Assembly (NCBI RefSeq): GCF_003208435.1
Contig: NZ_QKMF01000004.1
Location: forward strand, 124,001 to 188,000
Source of the DNA: Pelagimonas varians
GTDB lineage: Bacteria; Pseudomonadota; Alphaproteobacteria; Rhodobacterales; Rhodobacteraceae
Length of the DNA: 64,000 nucleotides
Direction of reading: 5' to 3'
A program made the translations under genes and the position numbers. The notes beneath the pieces were generated by a model. It made no database searches and was not told the DNA's origin. It saw only the letters and a list, made by a program, of their open reading frames with translations. Positions within the stretch are counted from its first letter, which is position 1. Each line of letters opens with the position of its first letter. Below are positions 49,620 to 60,078 of the stretch, piece by piece.

Positions 49620-50399
49620 TTAACCTTCTTTGCGCAGGTCCGCGACGATCTGTTTCATCGCATCCAAAGGCGCATAGCCGCGAACCATCTGGTCGCCAAA
49701 GGCAAAGCTGGGAGTTCCGTTGATGCCCATGCGTTGACCCAAGGCACGCGTCTCTGCGATACGGCGCGTCACTTCTTCGCTGTCCATTTGTGCCCAGATT
49801 GCCTCTCCGTCCAGACCCAGCGTGTCGGCCAGGCGCAACAGTGGGCCTTTTCCGGGGTTGGCGGTCAGAGTGATCAATCCGTTGTGCAGAGCTTCATAGG
49901 CTTCGTCGCCGCCCACGATCTGGGCCGCAATCGCAAAGCGCGAGGAAACCAAAGAGGCTTCGCCCAAGATCGGGTATTCCTTGACGATCAAACGGATGTT
50001 GCCGTCTGATTCAACCAGTTCAGCGACTTCGGGGTGGGCCTTGCGGCAATACCCGCAGCGGTAGTCCAGAAATTCGACGATGGTAATGTCGCCGTCAGGG
50101 TTGCCGCCAACCCAGGAAAACCCGTCGCTATAAAGGGCATCTGCATTGTCAGAAACCAAGGTTTCGTCGGCCCGGGCTTGTCCTGCGGCTTGTTGCTCTT
50201 CGTAAACGGCGGCAGCTTCGAAAATCACTTCGGGGTTTTCAAGAAGATAGGCGCGCACTGCTGCACCAAACGCTGTGCGTTCTGCGTCGGTCATTGTGCT
50301 GGCATCAAAACCTTCTGACATTGCTGGAGTGCCAAAAGTCAGCATCAGCGCCGCAGCACTGCTAAGCAGTACCGATGACAGGGGGCGGGGGTTGAACAT
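49620..50399 (-). CDS. DsbA-family thioredoxin-fold protein, exported
   Basis: A 259-aa periplasmic protein. The signal peptide is MFNPRPLSSVLLSSAAALML to about residue 27. A DSBA-like thioredoxin domain carries the redox motif CGYC (FLDYRCGYCRKAHPEV) and the cis-proline region GINGTPSFAFGDQ. It probably forms or reshuffles disulfides in exported proteins. The linker before the domain is helical (VRAYLLENPEVIFEAAA), as in BdbD/ScsC relatives. It follows the M48 protease gene by 19 bp. Confidence 0.9.
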   Translation of the reverse strand: MFNPRPLSSVLLSSAAALMLTFGTPAMSEGFDASTMTDAERTAFGAAVRAYLLENPEVIFEAAAVYEEQQAAGQARADETLVSDNADALYSDGFSWVGGNPDGDITIVEFLDYRCGYCRKAHPEVAELVESDGNIRLIVKEYPILGEASLVSSRFAIAAQIVGGDEAYEALHNGLITLTANPGKGPLLRLADTLGLDGEAIWAQMDSEEVTRRIAETRALGQRMGINGTPSFAFGDQMVRGYAPLDAMKQIVADLRKEG

Positions 50400-50418
50400 G
50401 GTCACTCCAATCTTGATC

Positions 50419-51741
50419 TTAACGCCGCTTGGCTTGGTTCGCAGCATGTAGCACATCTTGGGCGCGCTGCCACTGGTTAGAGCCGCGCGGAAGCCGGTCT
50501 GCGGCGCGTTTTGCATGTAATCCGGCATCTTTCAGACGGCCCTGAAGGGCATATCGTTCCGCAGTGGCCAAAGACGCCAGTGCCGGTTGACCGGTTTTTG
50601 AATAGGCGACAGCCAAATCCCGCAGGATACGCGCATCGGAAAAATCACGGGCACGCGCTTTTTCCAAGGCTTTCAAAGCATCGCGGGGGTGGCCAGCGGC
50701 GAGAAGAGCGCGACCAAGCCCGCCAAGTATCAAGGCTTCGCGCGGCGCACGGCTCGCGGCTTGGCGGTATGTTTGAACAGCCTGATCAAATTTGCGTGAT
50801 TCCAGCAGAATTTGGCCTTTCAGCTCCATCACGTAAGGGTCCGTCGGGCGTATGGCCAAGGCTTGGTTGATTGCCTTGATCGCCTTGCCGCTGTTGGGTT
50901 GTCGGTGGTATGCAATCGCTTGGCGCATCAAAGCAATGTCTTTGGTGGCACTGCCCCCTGCGCGGCGCAGCGTCCAGCTGGGTGCACGTTTGAAGGCTGT
51001 TAGCTTGCCGCGTACGCGGGCAAACCAATACTCCGTTGTGCTGTCGCGTGTCCCGCCGGAGTTTCCTGCGACCAATCCTTTGAGCGCACGCAGGCGTTCG
51101 CGGCTTAGCGGATGCGACCGCGCATAGGGGTCTTGCCGACCGACCGATAGTGCCTCTTGGCCGCGAAACAGTTCTTGCACTTCGACAGCACCGGTCGGGT
51201 CAATTCCGGCCCGCTTCAGATACCGGACAGACGAAATGTCTGCGGCGGATTCTTCGGCGCGTGTGTGGGCCAAAAACAGTCTTTTTGCTGAATTTGCGCT
51301 GCCAAACGCAATGGCTGCTGCGGCTTGTCCATTTCCAGTCGCGGCACCGGCCGCTGCCGCCAAGACCATACCGACACCGGCAGCGGTTTGCGCCATGCGT
51401 AAGTTGCTCATCCGGCGGGTGATGTGACCGTTCGAGATATGAGCGGCCTCGTGGGCGATAACCGCTTGCAAAGCAGCGGCGCTATCAAGCTTCATTATCA
51501 AACCTGAATGAATAAAGATGTGTTTGGTATCCGCGACAAAGGCATTCAGGGATGAATCGTCCACCAATAAAATTTTGACTTGGGATGCGTTCAATCCGGC
51601 GGCCGTCAAAACCGGTTTTGCGATCTTTCGGAGCCCGTATTCAATGTCCGCATCGCGCAGCAAAGAAATTCCGGCACGGGCAGGGGCCGACACCAGCAGC
51701 GTAACCGCCAGCGCGATGGTCATTAATCGAGTAAGGATCAT
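50419..51741 (-). CDS. M48 metalloprotease with TPR repeats (BepA-like)
   Basis: A 440-aa exported protein with a signal peptide (about 1-22, ...APARA), an M48 zinc protease domain (VIAHEAAHISNGH, third ligand in ESAADISSVRYL) and a C-terminal TPR array (from about residue 275). BepA-type proteases check assembly of outer-membrane proteins. The start is ATG 51741; the longer ORF start lacks the signal peptide. Likely co-transcribed with the DsbA-like gene, forming an envelope quality-control pair. Confidence 0.9.
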   Translation of the reverse strand: MILTRLMTIALAVTLLVSAPARAGISLLRDADIEYGLRKIAKPVLTAAGLNASQVKILLVDDSSLNAFVADTKHIFIHSGLIMKLDSAAALQAVIAHEAAHISNGHITRRMSNLRMAQTAAGVGMVLAAAAGAATGNGQAAAAIAFGSANSAKRLFLAHTRAEESAADISSVRYLKRAGIDPTGAVEVQELFRGQEALSVGRQDPYARSHPLSRERLRALKGLVAGNSGGTRDSTTEYWFARVRGKLTAFKRAPSWTLRRAGGSATKDIALMRQAIAYHRQPNSGKAIKAINQALAIRPTDPYVMELKGQILLESRKFDQAVQTYRQAASRAPREALILGGLGRALLAAGHPRDALKALEKARARDFSDARILRDLAVAYSKTGQPALASLATAERYALQGRLKDAGLHAKRAADRLPRGSNQWQRAQDVLHAANQAKRR

Positions 51742-51798
51742 TGCGTTCTGCCTTTGCCACTCATAAGCCTCATGTAGCGCCACAGTAGTGAGGGGACC

Positions 51799-52956
51799 AT
51801 GCGGAATTCAAGACGGGGATCAGTTGATCCGTTTATTGTGATGGATGTGATGGAAGCCGCGCGGCAAGCCGAAGCCGCAGGCCGCCACGTTATTCATATG
51901 GAAGTGGGCCAGCCCAGCACACCTGCGCCAGCCGCAGCGCGCGACGCCTTAAGCCGTGCAATGCAAAACGACTCGCTTGGGTATACGGTTGCTTTGGGGC
52001 TTCCCGAACTGCGCAAACGTATCGCAAGCCTTTATGGCGATTGGTATAATGTCGATCTGGACCCGGCGCGGGTTGTGGTCACTCCGGGTTCGTCTGGTGG
52101 CTTTGTCCTTGCGTTTACCGCTTTGTTTGATGCGGGGGATCGTATCGCTTTGGGAGCGCCGGGCTATCCTTCGTATCGCCAAATCCTGAAAGCGCAGGAT
52201 TTGGTTCCGGTGGAAGTTCAGACCTCGGCAAAGAACCGCTTGCAGCTGGTGCCGCAAGATCTGGAAGGCATTGATTACCAAGGGATCATGGTCGCATCGC
52301 CGGCGAATCCGTCGGGCACGATGTTGGGCAAGGACGAACTGACAGCTTTGATCGGAACGGCCGCCGAAAAAGGTGCAACCTTTATGTCGGACGAAATTTA
52401 TCACGGCATCGAATATGACAAGAAGGCCGTCACCGCGCTTGAGATTTCCGACGATGTTTGTGTAATCAATTCATTCTCCAAGTATTTTTCCATGACCGGA
52501 TGGCGGCTTGGTTGGCTGGTTTTGCCAGAACCCCAAGTGCGTCAGGTCGAACGGTTGGCTCAAAATATGTTTATCTGTGCACCACATGCGGCTCAGATCG
52601 CCGCGTTGGGGGCTTTGGATGCAGGGGATGAATTGCAGGCCAATATGGAAGTCTATCGCACCAATCGACAACTGATGCTGGACGGTCTGCCTGCCGCTGG
52701 CTTTGACCGGATCGCACCGCCGGACGGGGCGTTTTATGTCTATGCCGATATCAGTCACATCACCGATGACAGCCGCGCGTTTGCCCGTGCGATTTTGGAC
52801 GAAGCCGGCGTGGCGGTTACGCCGGGATTGGATTTTGATCAACAGCGCGGGGCAGGGACCTTGCGGTTTTCTTATGCGCGCGCAACAGCGGATATAACCG
52901 AAGGGCTTGAGAGATTGCGCAAGTTCATGGTGGCGCATGGGCATGTTCATGCCTGA
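51799..52956 (+). CDS. Class I/II PLP aminotransferase
   Basis: A 385-aa aminotransferase of fold type I. The PLP lysine is in NSFSKYFSMTGWRLGW, with VASPANPSGTMLGKDEL and YHGIEYD as further family motifs. Substrate is uncertain (aspartate/aromatic type). AGGGGA precedes the ATG. It is divergent from the M48 gene, and the amidase gene follows 72 bp downstream. Confidence 0.9.
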   Translation: MRNSRRGSVDPFIVMDVMEAARQAEAAGRHVIHMEVGQPSTPAPAAARDALSRAMQNDSLGYTVALGLPELRKRIASLYGDWYNVDLDPARVVVTPGSSGGFVLAFTALFDAGDRIALGAPGYPSYRQILKAQDLVPVEVQTSAKNRLQLVPQDLEGIDYQGIMVASPANPSGTMLGKDELTALIGTAAEKGATFMSDEIYHGIEYDKKAVTALEISDDVCVINSFSKYFSMTGWRLGWLVLPEPQVRQVERLAQNMFICAPHAAQIAALGALDAGDELQANMEVYRTNRQLMLDGLPAAGFDRIAPPDGAFYVYADISHITDDSRAFARAILDEAGVAVTPGLDFDQQRGAGTLRFSYARATADITEGLERLRKFMVAHGHVHA

Positions 52957-53028
52957 CAGGGTTTGTAATCTGGCGCGGCGGGGCGCAGGCCTGCTAGGAT
53001 GCCGTAAAACAAGTAGGCTAAGAGGCCG

Positions 53029-54246
53029 ATGAGCAGATTTATACCAGCCCTTGCAGCGGTGGCTATGATAGCACCCGCGGCATTAAATGCCCAAGACACC
53101 AGCGCCTTGGCCCGGTTTGAATCCGGCACTATCAGCGATTCATATTGGTCAGAGACTGCGCAATTACAGTTGGCGTTCAGTCAGGGCGTTCCGTGGCGGG
53201 TATTCACCCTAAGCGATCCGGCACGTTTGGTTCTGGATTTCCGCGAGGTCGACTGGACCGGCGCGGATGCCGCAACACTGGATCAAAGCGAGAAAATCGT
53301 CGCGCTGCGCATGGGGGCCTTTCGCCCGGGATGGTCCCGTTTGGTGGCCGAGTTGGCAGAGCCGATGCAGGTGGCTGAAGCCGGTTTGCAAATCAACGAC
53401 GACACTGGACAGGCAAAGCTGACATTGCAGCTTGCCCCTGTTGACGACGCCCAATTCGCCCAGCTGTCCGGCATGCCCTTTGATCCGGTGTGGGAAATTC
53501 CGCTGACGGCAGTGCAGCGGGCCAAAGAAAAAAGTCCGGATGGTAAACTGACCATCATGCTGGACCCCGGCCATGGCGGCATTGACCCCGGCGCGGAACG
53601 CGGCGGTCTTTCCGAAGCGGCCTTGATGCTGCAAGTGGCGCTTGAACTGCGCGAGGTTCTGCTTCGGACGGGGAACTACGATGTGGTGTTGACCCGCAGC
53701 GATGACCGTTTTGTATCGCTCGAGGGACGAGTTGCCATGGCACATGAAACCGGTGCCGATCTTTTGGTGTCCTTGCATGCCGACGCGCTGGCGCAGGGGG
53801 TGGCGCATGGCGCATCGGTCTACACGCTGGCCGAAGAAGCGTCGGACGCTGCCTCTGCCGCTTTGGCAGAACGTCACGACCGTGATGATTTGTTGTCAGG
53901 AATTGATCTGTCGGGCACCGACGACCGTGTCGCCCGTGTCCTTATGGACCTCTCGCGATTGGACAACACCCCGCGGTCGCAGGCTTTGGCCCACCATTTG
54001 GTCGATGGCATTCGCAACGCGCTTGGTCATGTTCACAAACGCCCCCAACGCCAAGCCAGCTTTTCCGTGTTGAAATCTGCTGATATTCCATCGGTTCTGA
54101 TCGAGCTGGGCTTTTTGTCGACGCAGCAAGATCTTGAAAACCTGCAGGATCCGGTCTGGCGGGCCGGCATGGCGGCTGGTATCCGAGACGGGATTGACGC
54201 GTGGGCGATCGAAGACGCGGCTCTTGCACGCCTGCGAAGGCAATAG
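53029..54246 (+). CDS. amiC: N-acetylmuramoyl-L-alanine amidase (AmiC-type)
   Basis: A 405-aa periplasmic amidase that cuts septal peptidoglycan. It has a signal peptide (about 1-22), an N-terminal AMIN domain (about 45-130) and the Amidase_3 domain with zinc ligands in LDPGHGGIDPGAERGG and LLVSLHADAL and the catalytic Glu near the end (IPSVLIELGFLS). AGAGG precedes the ATG. PBP1A follows, so the two cell-wall genes are adjacent. Confidence 0.93.
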   Translation: MSRFIPALAAVAMIAPAALNAQDTSALARFESGTISDSYWSETAQLQLAFSQGVPWRVFTLSDPARLVLDFREVDWTGADAATLDQSEKIVALRMGAFRPGWSRLVAELAEPMQVAEAGLQINDDTGQAKLTLQLAPVDDAQFAQLSGMPFDPVWEIPLTAVQRAKEKSPDGKLTIMLDPGHGGIDPGAERGGLSEAALMLQVALELREVLLRTGNYDVVLTRSDDRFVSLEGRVAMAHETGADLLVSLHADALAQGVAHGASVYTLAEEASDAASAALAERHDRDDLLSGIDLSGTDDRVARVLMDLSRLDNTPRSQALAHHLVDGIRNALGHVHKRPQRQASFSVLKSADIPSVLIELGFLSTQQDLENLQDPVWRAGMAAGIRDGIDAWAIEDAALARLRRQ

Positions 54247-54385
54247 TGAGCGACCAACAATGAGAAGACAATAAATTGGCGGCTCCAGCAATGGTGATGC
54301 CTGTCGGCAATTCCCCGCGCGGATGTGTTTTGACCCCGCTCGCCTTGCCGTATACTAAAGCCTTGAGCAGTTTTGGGGGTCAGAC

Positions 54386-56935
54386 GTGACCAGGTTCATT
54401 TTATCGTTCTTCGGATCGATCTTTTCAGTTTTGACGATGGGCATCATGATGGTCGCCCTGACCATTGGCGCGGTGTTTTGGATGTACGGGCGGGATCTTC
54501 CCAGCCATGAACATCTGGCGCAATACACGCCGCCAACCATCAGCCGGATCTACTCCACCAAGGGGCAGGTCATTGATGAATTTGCTCAGGAGCGCCGGCT
54601 TTTCACTCCGGCTGACGAAATTCCGGAGCTGATCAAACACGCTTTTGTCAGCGCCGAGGATAAGAATTTCTACAGCCACCAAGGGTATGACGTGCGCGGC
54701 ATTGCTGCTGCGGCGGCGCAAGCTGTGCAATCACGCGGCCGCGACGTGCGCGGGGCCTCGACGATCACCCAGCAGGTTATGAAAAACTTCCTTTTGTCCG
54801 GCGACCGGAAAATGGAACGTAAGATCAAGGAAATCATTCTGGCCGCGCGAGTCGAAGGCGCGTTGAGCAAAGAAAAGATCCTTGAGCTGTACCTAAACGA
54901 AATTTTTCTTGGCCAGAACGCCTACGGTGTAACCGCAGCTGCACAGGTCTATTTCAACAAATCGCTAAGTGAACTGCGCCCGCATGAGGCGGCTTTTCTG
55001 GCGTCATTGCCCAAAGCGCCCTCGGACTTCCATCCGGTGCGCCGCAAGGAGCGGGTGACGGACCGCCGCAATTACGTGCTCAAGGAAATGTACGAAAACG
55101 GCTACATCACCTATGAGCTTTATCAATCCGAGCGACTGTTGCCGTTGAAATCGGTGCAAAACGGGGATTATGAACCCTACGGCCGGTCTTTGCCGCCACG
55201 CGATTATTTTACCGACGAAATCCGTCGCCAGCTCAGCCGCAACTTTGGTGAAGACCAGTTTTTCTCTGGTGGGTATTCGGTACGGGCGACGCTTGATCCT
55301 GAAATGCAGGTCGAAGCGGCTCATTCCTTGCAGCGTGCGCTGGAAGATTTTGATCGCGGTCTTGGCCGGTGGAACGGCACCGGGAAAACGATTGCCGCAG
55401 ATCAACTGGGAACCGAAGAGGCTTGGCGGGATGCCTTGAGCAACACCCGCGTCGCCCGCGATGTCGATCTTGTGTCTCAGTGGCGGCCAGCGGTTGTTTT
55501 GGATGTTCGTGAAAACGAACTGGTTGTCGGGATCGAAGACATTGCCAGTAACGATCCGCGTGGCAACACTGTGCCGCGCAGTGATACCAGTTGGTTTGCC
55601 GGTAGCCTGTTCGATAATTTCGAGCGTGGTGATGTGATTCATCTGCGCGAAATGCGCGATGATGGTAACGGAAACTTTCTGCGTTGGACCCTTCGGCAGG
55701 TGCCCAAAGTGCAGGGCGGCTTTATGGCGATGGACGTCAACACAGGCCGTGTGATCGCGATGCAAGGTGGGTTTAGCTACCAAAACTCGGTTTTTAACCG
55801 CGCAACCCAGGCCCAGCGTCAACCCGGTTCCAGCTTCAAGCCCTTTGTCTATGCATCAGCCTTGGACAGCGGCTATACGCCTGCGACCATTATTGTGGAC
55901 GCCCCGATCGAGATCGACACGCCAACAGGTGTGTGGCGCCCGCAAAACGCCAGCCACAAGTTCTATGGACCGACGCCGCTGCGCACAGGTATCGTACGGT
56001 CTCGGAACCTGATGACCATTCGATTGGCCCAGGAAGTGGGCATGGATGTGGTTGCCGCTTATGCTGAAAAATTCGGAATGTACGAAAGCATGGGCCGCGT
56101 TCTGGCCAACGCTTTGGGGGCGGATGAAACCACGCTGTATAAGGTCGTGGCGGCCTATGCGATGTTCGCGAACGGCGGCGAGCGGGTGCAGCCAACTTTG
56201 ATTGACCGTGTCCAAGACCGCTACGGCACCACGATTTTTTCGCATGACGCGGCAGACGGCAATAAACGGGTCTGTGTGGATTGTGATGATCCCAACCTGA
56301 CCCCGGGGCGCAGCCCGCGCATTGTAAACGATCGTGAACGGGTGATGGACCCTGTGACAGCTTATCAGTTGACCTCGATGATGCGCGGTGTGGTTGAACG
56401 CGGCACGGCAAGCCGGACGGTGAACACCGGCGTCCCGACTGCTGGTAAAACCGGCACCACCAATGATGCCAAAGATGTTTGGTTTGTGGGCTTTACCTCT
56501 AATATCGTTGCGGGCTGTTACATTGGCTATGACACACCACGGTCCATGGGGCGCGGTGCGTCTGGTGGTGGTATGTGTGGTCCGGTGTTCAATCGGTTTA
56601 TGCTAAAAGCCGTTGCGAAATACGGCGGCGGCGAATTCAAAACCCCTGAGGAATGCCGTTTCATCAAAATCGATCGCTTCTCTGGCGCACGCCTTGGTGA
56701 TGACGCCAGCGGCGACAATGTCGTTTCGGAATGCTTCCGTGATTATGATCTCGACACTATTATCTTTGGCGGCGCAGGCTTGACCGGCAGTTTCTCGGTT
56801 TCGGGCAGTTTTGATCTGATCAATCCGTCCGACACGGGCGGCGCATCGCGCGAAGTAACCACGTCAACGGGTAAGAAAGCCGTTGTCGGACCAAAAGCCG
56901 GCTTTGGCACACTGTCCTCGGGTGGTTTGTTCTAA
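54386..56935 (+). CDS. mrcA: Penicillin-binding protein 1A
   Basis: An 849-aa bifunctional peptidoglycan glycosyltransferase/transpeptidase with an N-terminal membrane anchor. The GT51 motifs are AEDKNFYSHQGYDVRG, GASTITQQVMKNFLL and LNEIFLGQNAYG. The transpeptidase motifs are SSFK (in GSSFKPFVYA), SRN and KTGTT. A small domain inserted between them is of the alphaproteobacterial PBP1A type. GTG 54386 is the start, with GGGGGT upstream. Confidence 0.95.
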   Translation: MTRFILSFFGSIFSVLTMGIMMVALTIGAVFWMYGRDLPSHEHLAQYTPPTISRIYSTKGQVIDEFAQERRLFTPADEIPELIKHAFVSAEDKNFYSHQGYDVRGIAAAAAQAVQSRGRDVRGASTITQQVMKNFLLSGDRKMERKIKEIILAARVEGALSKEKILELYLNEIFLGQNAYGVTAAAQVYFNKSLSELRPHEAAFLASLPKAPSDFHPVRRKERVTDRRNYVLKEMYENGYITYELYQSERLLPLKSVQNGDYEPYGRSLPPRDYFTDEIRRQLSRNFGEDQFFSGGYSVRATLDPEMQVEAAHSLQRALEDFDRGLGRWNGTGKTIAADQLGTEEAWRDALSNTRVARDVDLVSQWRPAVVLDVRENELVVGIEDIASNDPRGNTVPRSDTSWFAGSLFDNFERGDVIHLREMRDDGNGNFLRWTLRQVPKVQGGFMAMDVNTGRVIAMQGGFSYQNSVFNRATQAQRQPGSSFKPFVYASALDSGYTPATIIVDAPIEIDTPTGVWRPQNASHKFYGPTPLRTGIVRSRNLMTIRLAQEVGMDVVAAYAEKFGMYESMGRVLANALGADETTLYKVVAAYAMFANGGERVQPTLIDRVQDRYGTTIFSHDAADGNKRVCVDCDDPNLTPGRSPRIVNDRERVMDPVTAYQLTSMMRGVVERGTASRTVNTGVPTAGKTGTTNDAKDVWFVGFTSNIVAGCYIGYDTPRSMGRGASGGGMCGPVFNRFMLKAVAKYGGGEFKTPEECRFIKIDRFSGARLGDDASGDNVVSECFRDYDLDTIIFGGAGLTGSFSVSGSFDLINPSDTGGASREVTTSTGKKAVVGPKAGFGTLSSGGLF

Positions 56936-57768
56936 GCTTCGTCTGCGAGGTTCAGGAGTAATGACAAAAGGTCGGCCTCGGGGTCGGCCTTTTGCGTTCC
57001 TTTGGCGCGCAAAGCCATAGACCAAGCGCATTTGGCAGCGGCCCATTGGGCCAGACGCGTGCGATCAACTGAAAGATGCCGTGCAAAGATGTCCAGCCGG
57101 TTGATCTGCAAGTCTTTGTCATACAGGCGCGCAGCGCAGCCTTTCGGGTTGCGCATAGCATTGGCCAGCTCATAGGCGGGTTCGCCCAAGACCCCCTTGG
57201 CATCAATGGTGACATGGCCGAAATCAGAGCAGAACACATTGTCATGGTGAAGGTCCCCATGCAGCGGTCGAATATTGGATTGGCTTTGTAACAGGCCGCG
57301 GGCCAGCTCAGAAGCTCGTCGCATGTCGCGCTTTGTCCCGTCTGGGCAATCTGGCGCGAAGGTGATTTGAAACAACACATGAAACCACTCTGAGAGGGCG
57401 GGAAGACCTACGACGGGCGGCAGCGGTACATTGTGTAGATCCGCTGCGAACGTTGCCAATGCTTCGTCGGCTGCCCAATGACCATCCCGCATGGCTTGGC
57501 CCAATGTTCCAGCCTTGATGAAATCCATCACGATGGCGTTTCGAGTGACATGATACAAGTGCGGTACTGGCCGCGGATTAGACTGAGCCCAGATTTGCAT
57601 CAGGGCGACACCGGGGGCTTCGTTGCCCATGTCGTCTGAGTGATACAGCTTGAGAACCAAATCGCGCTGCTGTGAATCCCGCACCCGCCACAGGTCGGCG
57701 ATGCCGGTTTTGACCAAAAGGCAGGGTTCATACAGCGCAAAAGAGGTCAATGCTTGATGCAAATCCAT
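56932..57768 (-). CDS. APH(6)-like aminoglycoside phosphotransferase family protein
   Basis: A 278-aa kinase-fold protein. The catalytic loop LHGDLHHDNVF and the following IDAKGVLGEPAYELANAMRN match the APH(6)/hydroxyurea-kinase family. Chromosomal members mostly have unknown substrates, so resistance cannot be assumed. The start at MDLHQALTSF is chosen; the longer ORF would overlap prfB. It is convergent with mrcA (3' ends overlap by 4 bp) and divergent from prfB. Confidence 0.8.
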   Translation of the reverse strand: MDLHQALTSFALYEPCLLVKTGIADLWRVRDSQQRDLVLKLYHSDDMGNEAPGVALMQIWAQSNPRPVPHLYHVTRNAIVMDFIKAGTLGQAMRDGHWAADEALATFAADLHNVPLPPVVGLPALSEWFHVLFQITFAPDCPDGTKRDMRRASELARGLLQSQSNIRPLHGDLHHDNVFCSDFGHVTIDAKGVLGEPAYELANAMRNPKGCAARLYDKDLQINRLDIFARHLSVDRTRLAQWAAAKCAWSMALRAKGTQKADPEADLLSLLLNLADEA

Positions 57769-57849
57769 TTGTACGCCTGCCTTATCTTGCCCAGCCTCTC
57801 GGCCCTTGCTATCACGCATCACCTGAATAAGTGAAACTGGATCAGACCC

Positions 57850-58977
57850 ATGCGCGCAGAAGCACAAAACAATGTCGATAAGATCGAGAAATCGCTCGAA
57901 TTGCTGCGCCAGCGGTTGGACTGGGACACCGCGCCGCACCGGCTTGAGGAATTCAATGCCCGCGTTGAGGACCCCAATCTATGGGATGATCCGGAAGCCG
58001 CGCAAAAACTGATGCGCGAACGTCAGATGTTGGTTGATGCGATGGAAACCTACACATCGATCAAGCAAGATTTGTCCGACAATATCGAGATGATCGAGCT
58101 TGGCGACATGGAAGATGACCAAGAGGTTGTCGATGATGCCGAATCTGCCCTGAAAGCACTGACCGAAAAAGCTGCCAAAAAAGAGCTGGAAGCCTTGCTG
58201 GACGGGGAAGCCGATTCTAACGACACCTTCCTTGAGATCAATTCGGGTGCAGGTGGCACTGAAAGCTGCGATTGGGCCAGCATGTTGGCCCGCATGTATG
58301 TTCGCTGGGCAGAAGCGCACGGTTACGACGTAGAGCTGCAATCTGAAAGCGCGGGTGAAGAGGCGGGGATTAAATCCGCAGCTTATAAGATTTCCGGTCA
58401 TAATGCTTATGGCTGGCTGAAATCCGAAAGCGGTGTGCATCGCTTGGTGCGGATTTCCCCGTTTGACAGCGCAGCAAAGCGGCACACATCCTTCACATCG
58501 GTCAAAGTATACCCTGTGGTTGATGATAACATCGAGATCGAAGTAAACCCGTCAGATATTCGGATCGACACCTACCGGTCCTCAGGGGCAGGCGGTCAGC
58601 ACGTGAACACAACCGATTCCGCCGTGCGTATTACGCACGCACCAACGGGGATCGTTGTGACAAGTTCGGAAAAATCACAGCACCAAAACCGCGACATCGC
58701 GATGAAGGCGCTGAAGTCGCGCCTGTACCAGATGGAATTGGACAAACGATCGGCTTTGGTCAACGAAGTGCATGAGAACGCAGGTGATGCGGGGTGGGGC
58801 AACCAGATCCGGTCTTACGTGCTTCAGCCCTACCAAATGGTCAAAGATTTGCGCACCAGTTATGAAACCTCTGACACAAAGGGTGTCTTGGACGGTGATC
58901 TGGACGGGTTGATGGCTGCAACTTTGGCCCAGCAGGTCTCTGGTAAAAGCCGCGCCGACGCCCAAACACTCGATTGA
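57850..58977 (+). CDS. prfB: Peptide chain release factor 2
   Basis: RF2, 375 aa, which reads UGA and UAA stops. The SPF-type recognition motif is [19 protein letters not shown] and the catalytic GGQ lies in [16 protein letters not shown]. The frame is continuous from the start; there is no programmed frameshift as in E. coli. The ribosome site before ATG 57850 is weak. Confidence 0.96.
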   Translation: MRAEAQNNVDKIEKSLELLRQRLDWDTAPHRLEEFNARVEDPNLWDDPEAAQKLMRERQMLVDAMETYTSIKQDLSDNIEMIELGDMEDDQEVVDDAESALKALTEKAAKKELEALLDGEADSNDTFLEINSGAGGTESCDWASMLARMYVRWAEAHGYDVELQSESAGEEAGIKSAAYKISGHNAYGWLKSESGVHRLVRISPFDSAAKRHTSFTSVKVYPVVDDNIEIEVNPSDIRIDTYRSSGAGGQHVNTTDSAVRITHAPTGIVVTSSEKSQHQNRDIAMKALKSRLYQMELDKRSALVNEVHENAGDAGWGNQIRSYVLQPYQMVKDLRTSYETSDTKGVLDGDLDGLMAATLAQQVSGKSRADAQTLD

Positions 58978-59179
58978 TCCTTTCTTATCCGGCACGCTTT
59001 GGCCGAGCGGACCCGGTGCGCGGTTTCACTGGGCTGCGCGGATGTCGGCGGGACAAAGAAGTACGGCAAGCAGGCATCTATTGTCGCAGGCCCCTCTCTG
59101 GGCCGCTGATTTCTTGCGCCTCACGGTCATATCCGCTTTACTGAATGAAACTTAGGACTTGTCTCAGGGAGGAGGGGGC

Positions 59180-59968
59180 ATGCCCGATACACCCAAACCC
59201 GGCGTTCCAGCGTTGGGTGATGTTACGTTCGATCATTTGAAAACGGCGTTAAAGCGTGGTTGGTCTGACTTGCTCAAAGCACCCGCTTTTGCGTTTGTCT
59301 TTGCTGGCACCTATGTGCTGTGCGGATGGATGATGGCTTGGATCACGATGTGGACCGGCCAGACCTATTGGCTGGTTTTTGCAGCCATTGGGTTTCCGTT
59401 GATTGCGCCGTTCTTTGCGGTTGGTTTTTACGATATCAGTCGCCGGATCGAACAGGGTAGGCCGCTGGACTGGGTTGAAATCCTGTCCGTCATTGCGCGT
59501 CAGTCCAAACGCCAACTGCCATCAATCAGTGCGATCATCATTGTCGTGTTTTTGTTCTGGTTTTTCATTGCGCATATGATTTTTGCCCTCTTTATGGGGC
59601 TTGCGACGATGACGAATGTGTCCAGCTCATACGAGATTTATTTGTCAGTTGACGGCATCACAATGTTGACGGTCGGAACAGTGGTCGGGGCAGTCTTTGC
59701 ATCGGTTCTTTATATGATTACGGTCCTGTCGTTGCCTTTGCTGCTTGATCGCGAGATTGATTTTGTGACTGCAATGATAACGTCGTTTCAGTATGTTCAG
59801 GCGCATCCTGTTGTGATGTTCGCCTGGGCAGGGTTCATTGCGGTTTTCACCTTTGTATCGATGGTGCCCGGTTTCTTTGGTTTGTTTTTGTCGCTACCGC
59901 TGCTTGGGCACGCCACATGGCATCTATACGACATGCTGGCCTATCCGACATCCGACTTGGTGGAATAG
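59180..59968 (+). CDS. DUF2189 membrane protein
   Basis: A 262-aa integral membrane protein with about six hydrophobic segments (for example FAFVFAGTYVLCGWMMAWIT, FAAIGFPLIAPFFAVGFYDI, FFIAHMIFALFMGLATM). The DISRRIEQG and LLLDREIDFVTAMITS motifs are characteristic of DUF2189. The function is unknown. ATG 59180 has GGAGG upstream. Confidence 0.85.
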   Translation: MPDTPKPGVPALGDVTFDHLKTALKRGWSDLLKAPAFAFVFAGTYVLCGWMMAWITMWTGQTYWLVFAAIGFPLIAPFFAVGFYDISRRIEQGRPLDWVEILSVIARQSKRQLPSISAIIIVVFLFWFFIAHMIFALFMGLATMTNVSSSYEIYLSVDGITMLTVGTVVGAVFASVLYMITVLSLPLLLDREIDFVTAMITSFQYVQAHPVVMFAWAGFIAVFTFVSMVPGFFGLFLSLPLLGHATWHLYDMLAYPTSDLVE

Positions 59969-60001
59969 GCCGTCTAGAGGGATCTTTACCTTTGATCACA
60001 C

Positions 60002-60034
60002 AAAAAGGCTGGCGGTATACCGTCAGCCTTTTTT
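60002..60034. terminator. Bidirectional terminator between DUF2189 and HTH genes
   Basis: The stem AAAAGGCTGGCGGTA pairs with TACCGTCAGCCTTTT (one mismatch), with T-runs on both strands, between two convergent genes. Confidence 0.85.
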
Positions 60035-60078
60035 GTTGCTAGATGTACGTGTTCCGCGACTTGCCAGCTTAACAATGC

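Noticed and set aside
56932-57768. Aminoglycoside resistance gene
   Set aside because: The fold is APH(6)-like, but it sits among core genes with core-like composition; the family has many members of unknown substrate.
57850-57990. Programmed +1 frameshift in prfB
   Set aside because: The prfB frame is continuous from the ATG with no in-frame UGA, as is common in alphaproteobacteria.
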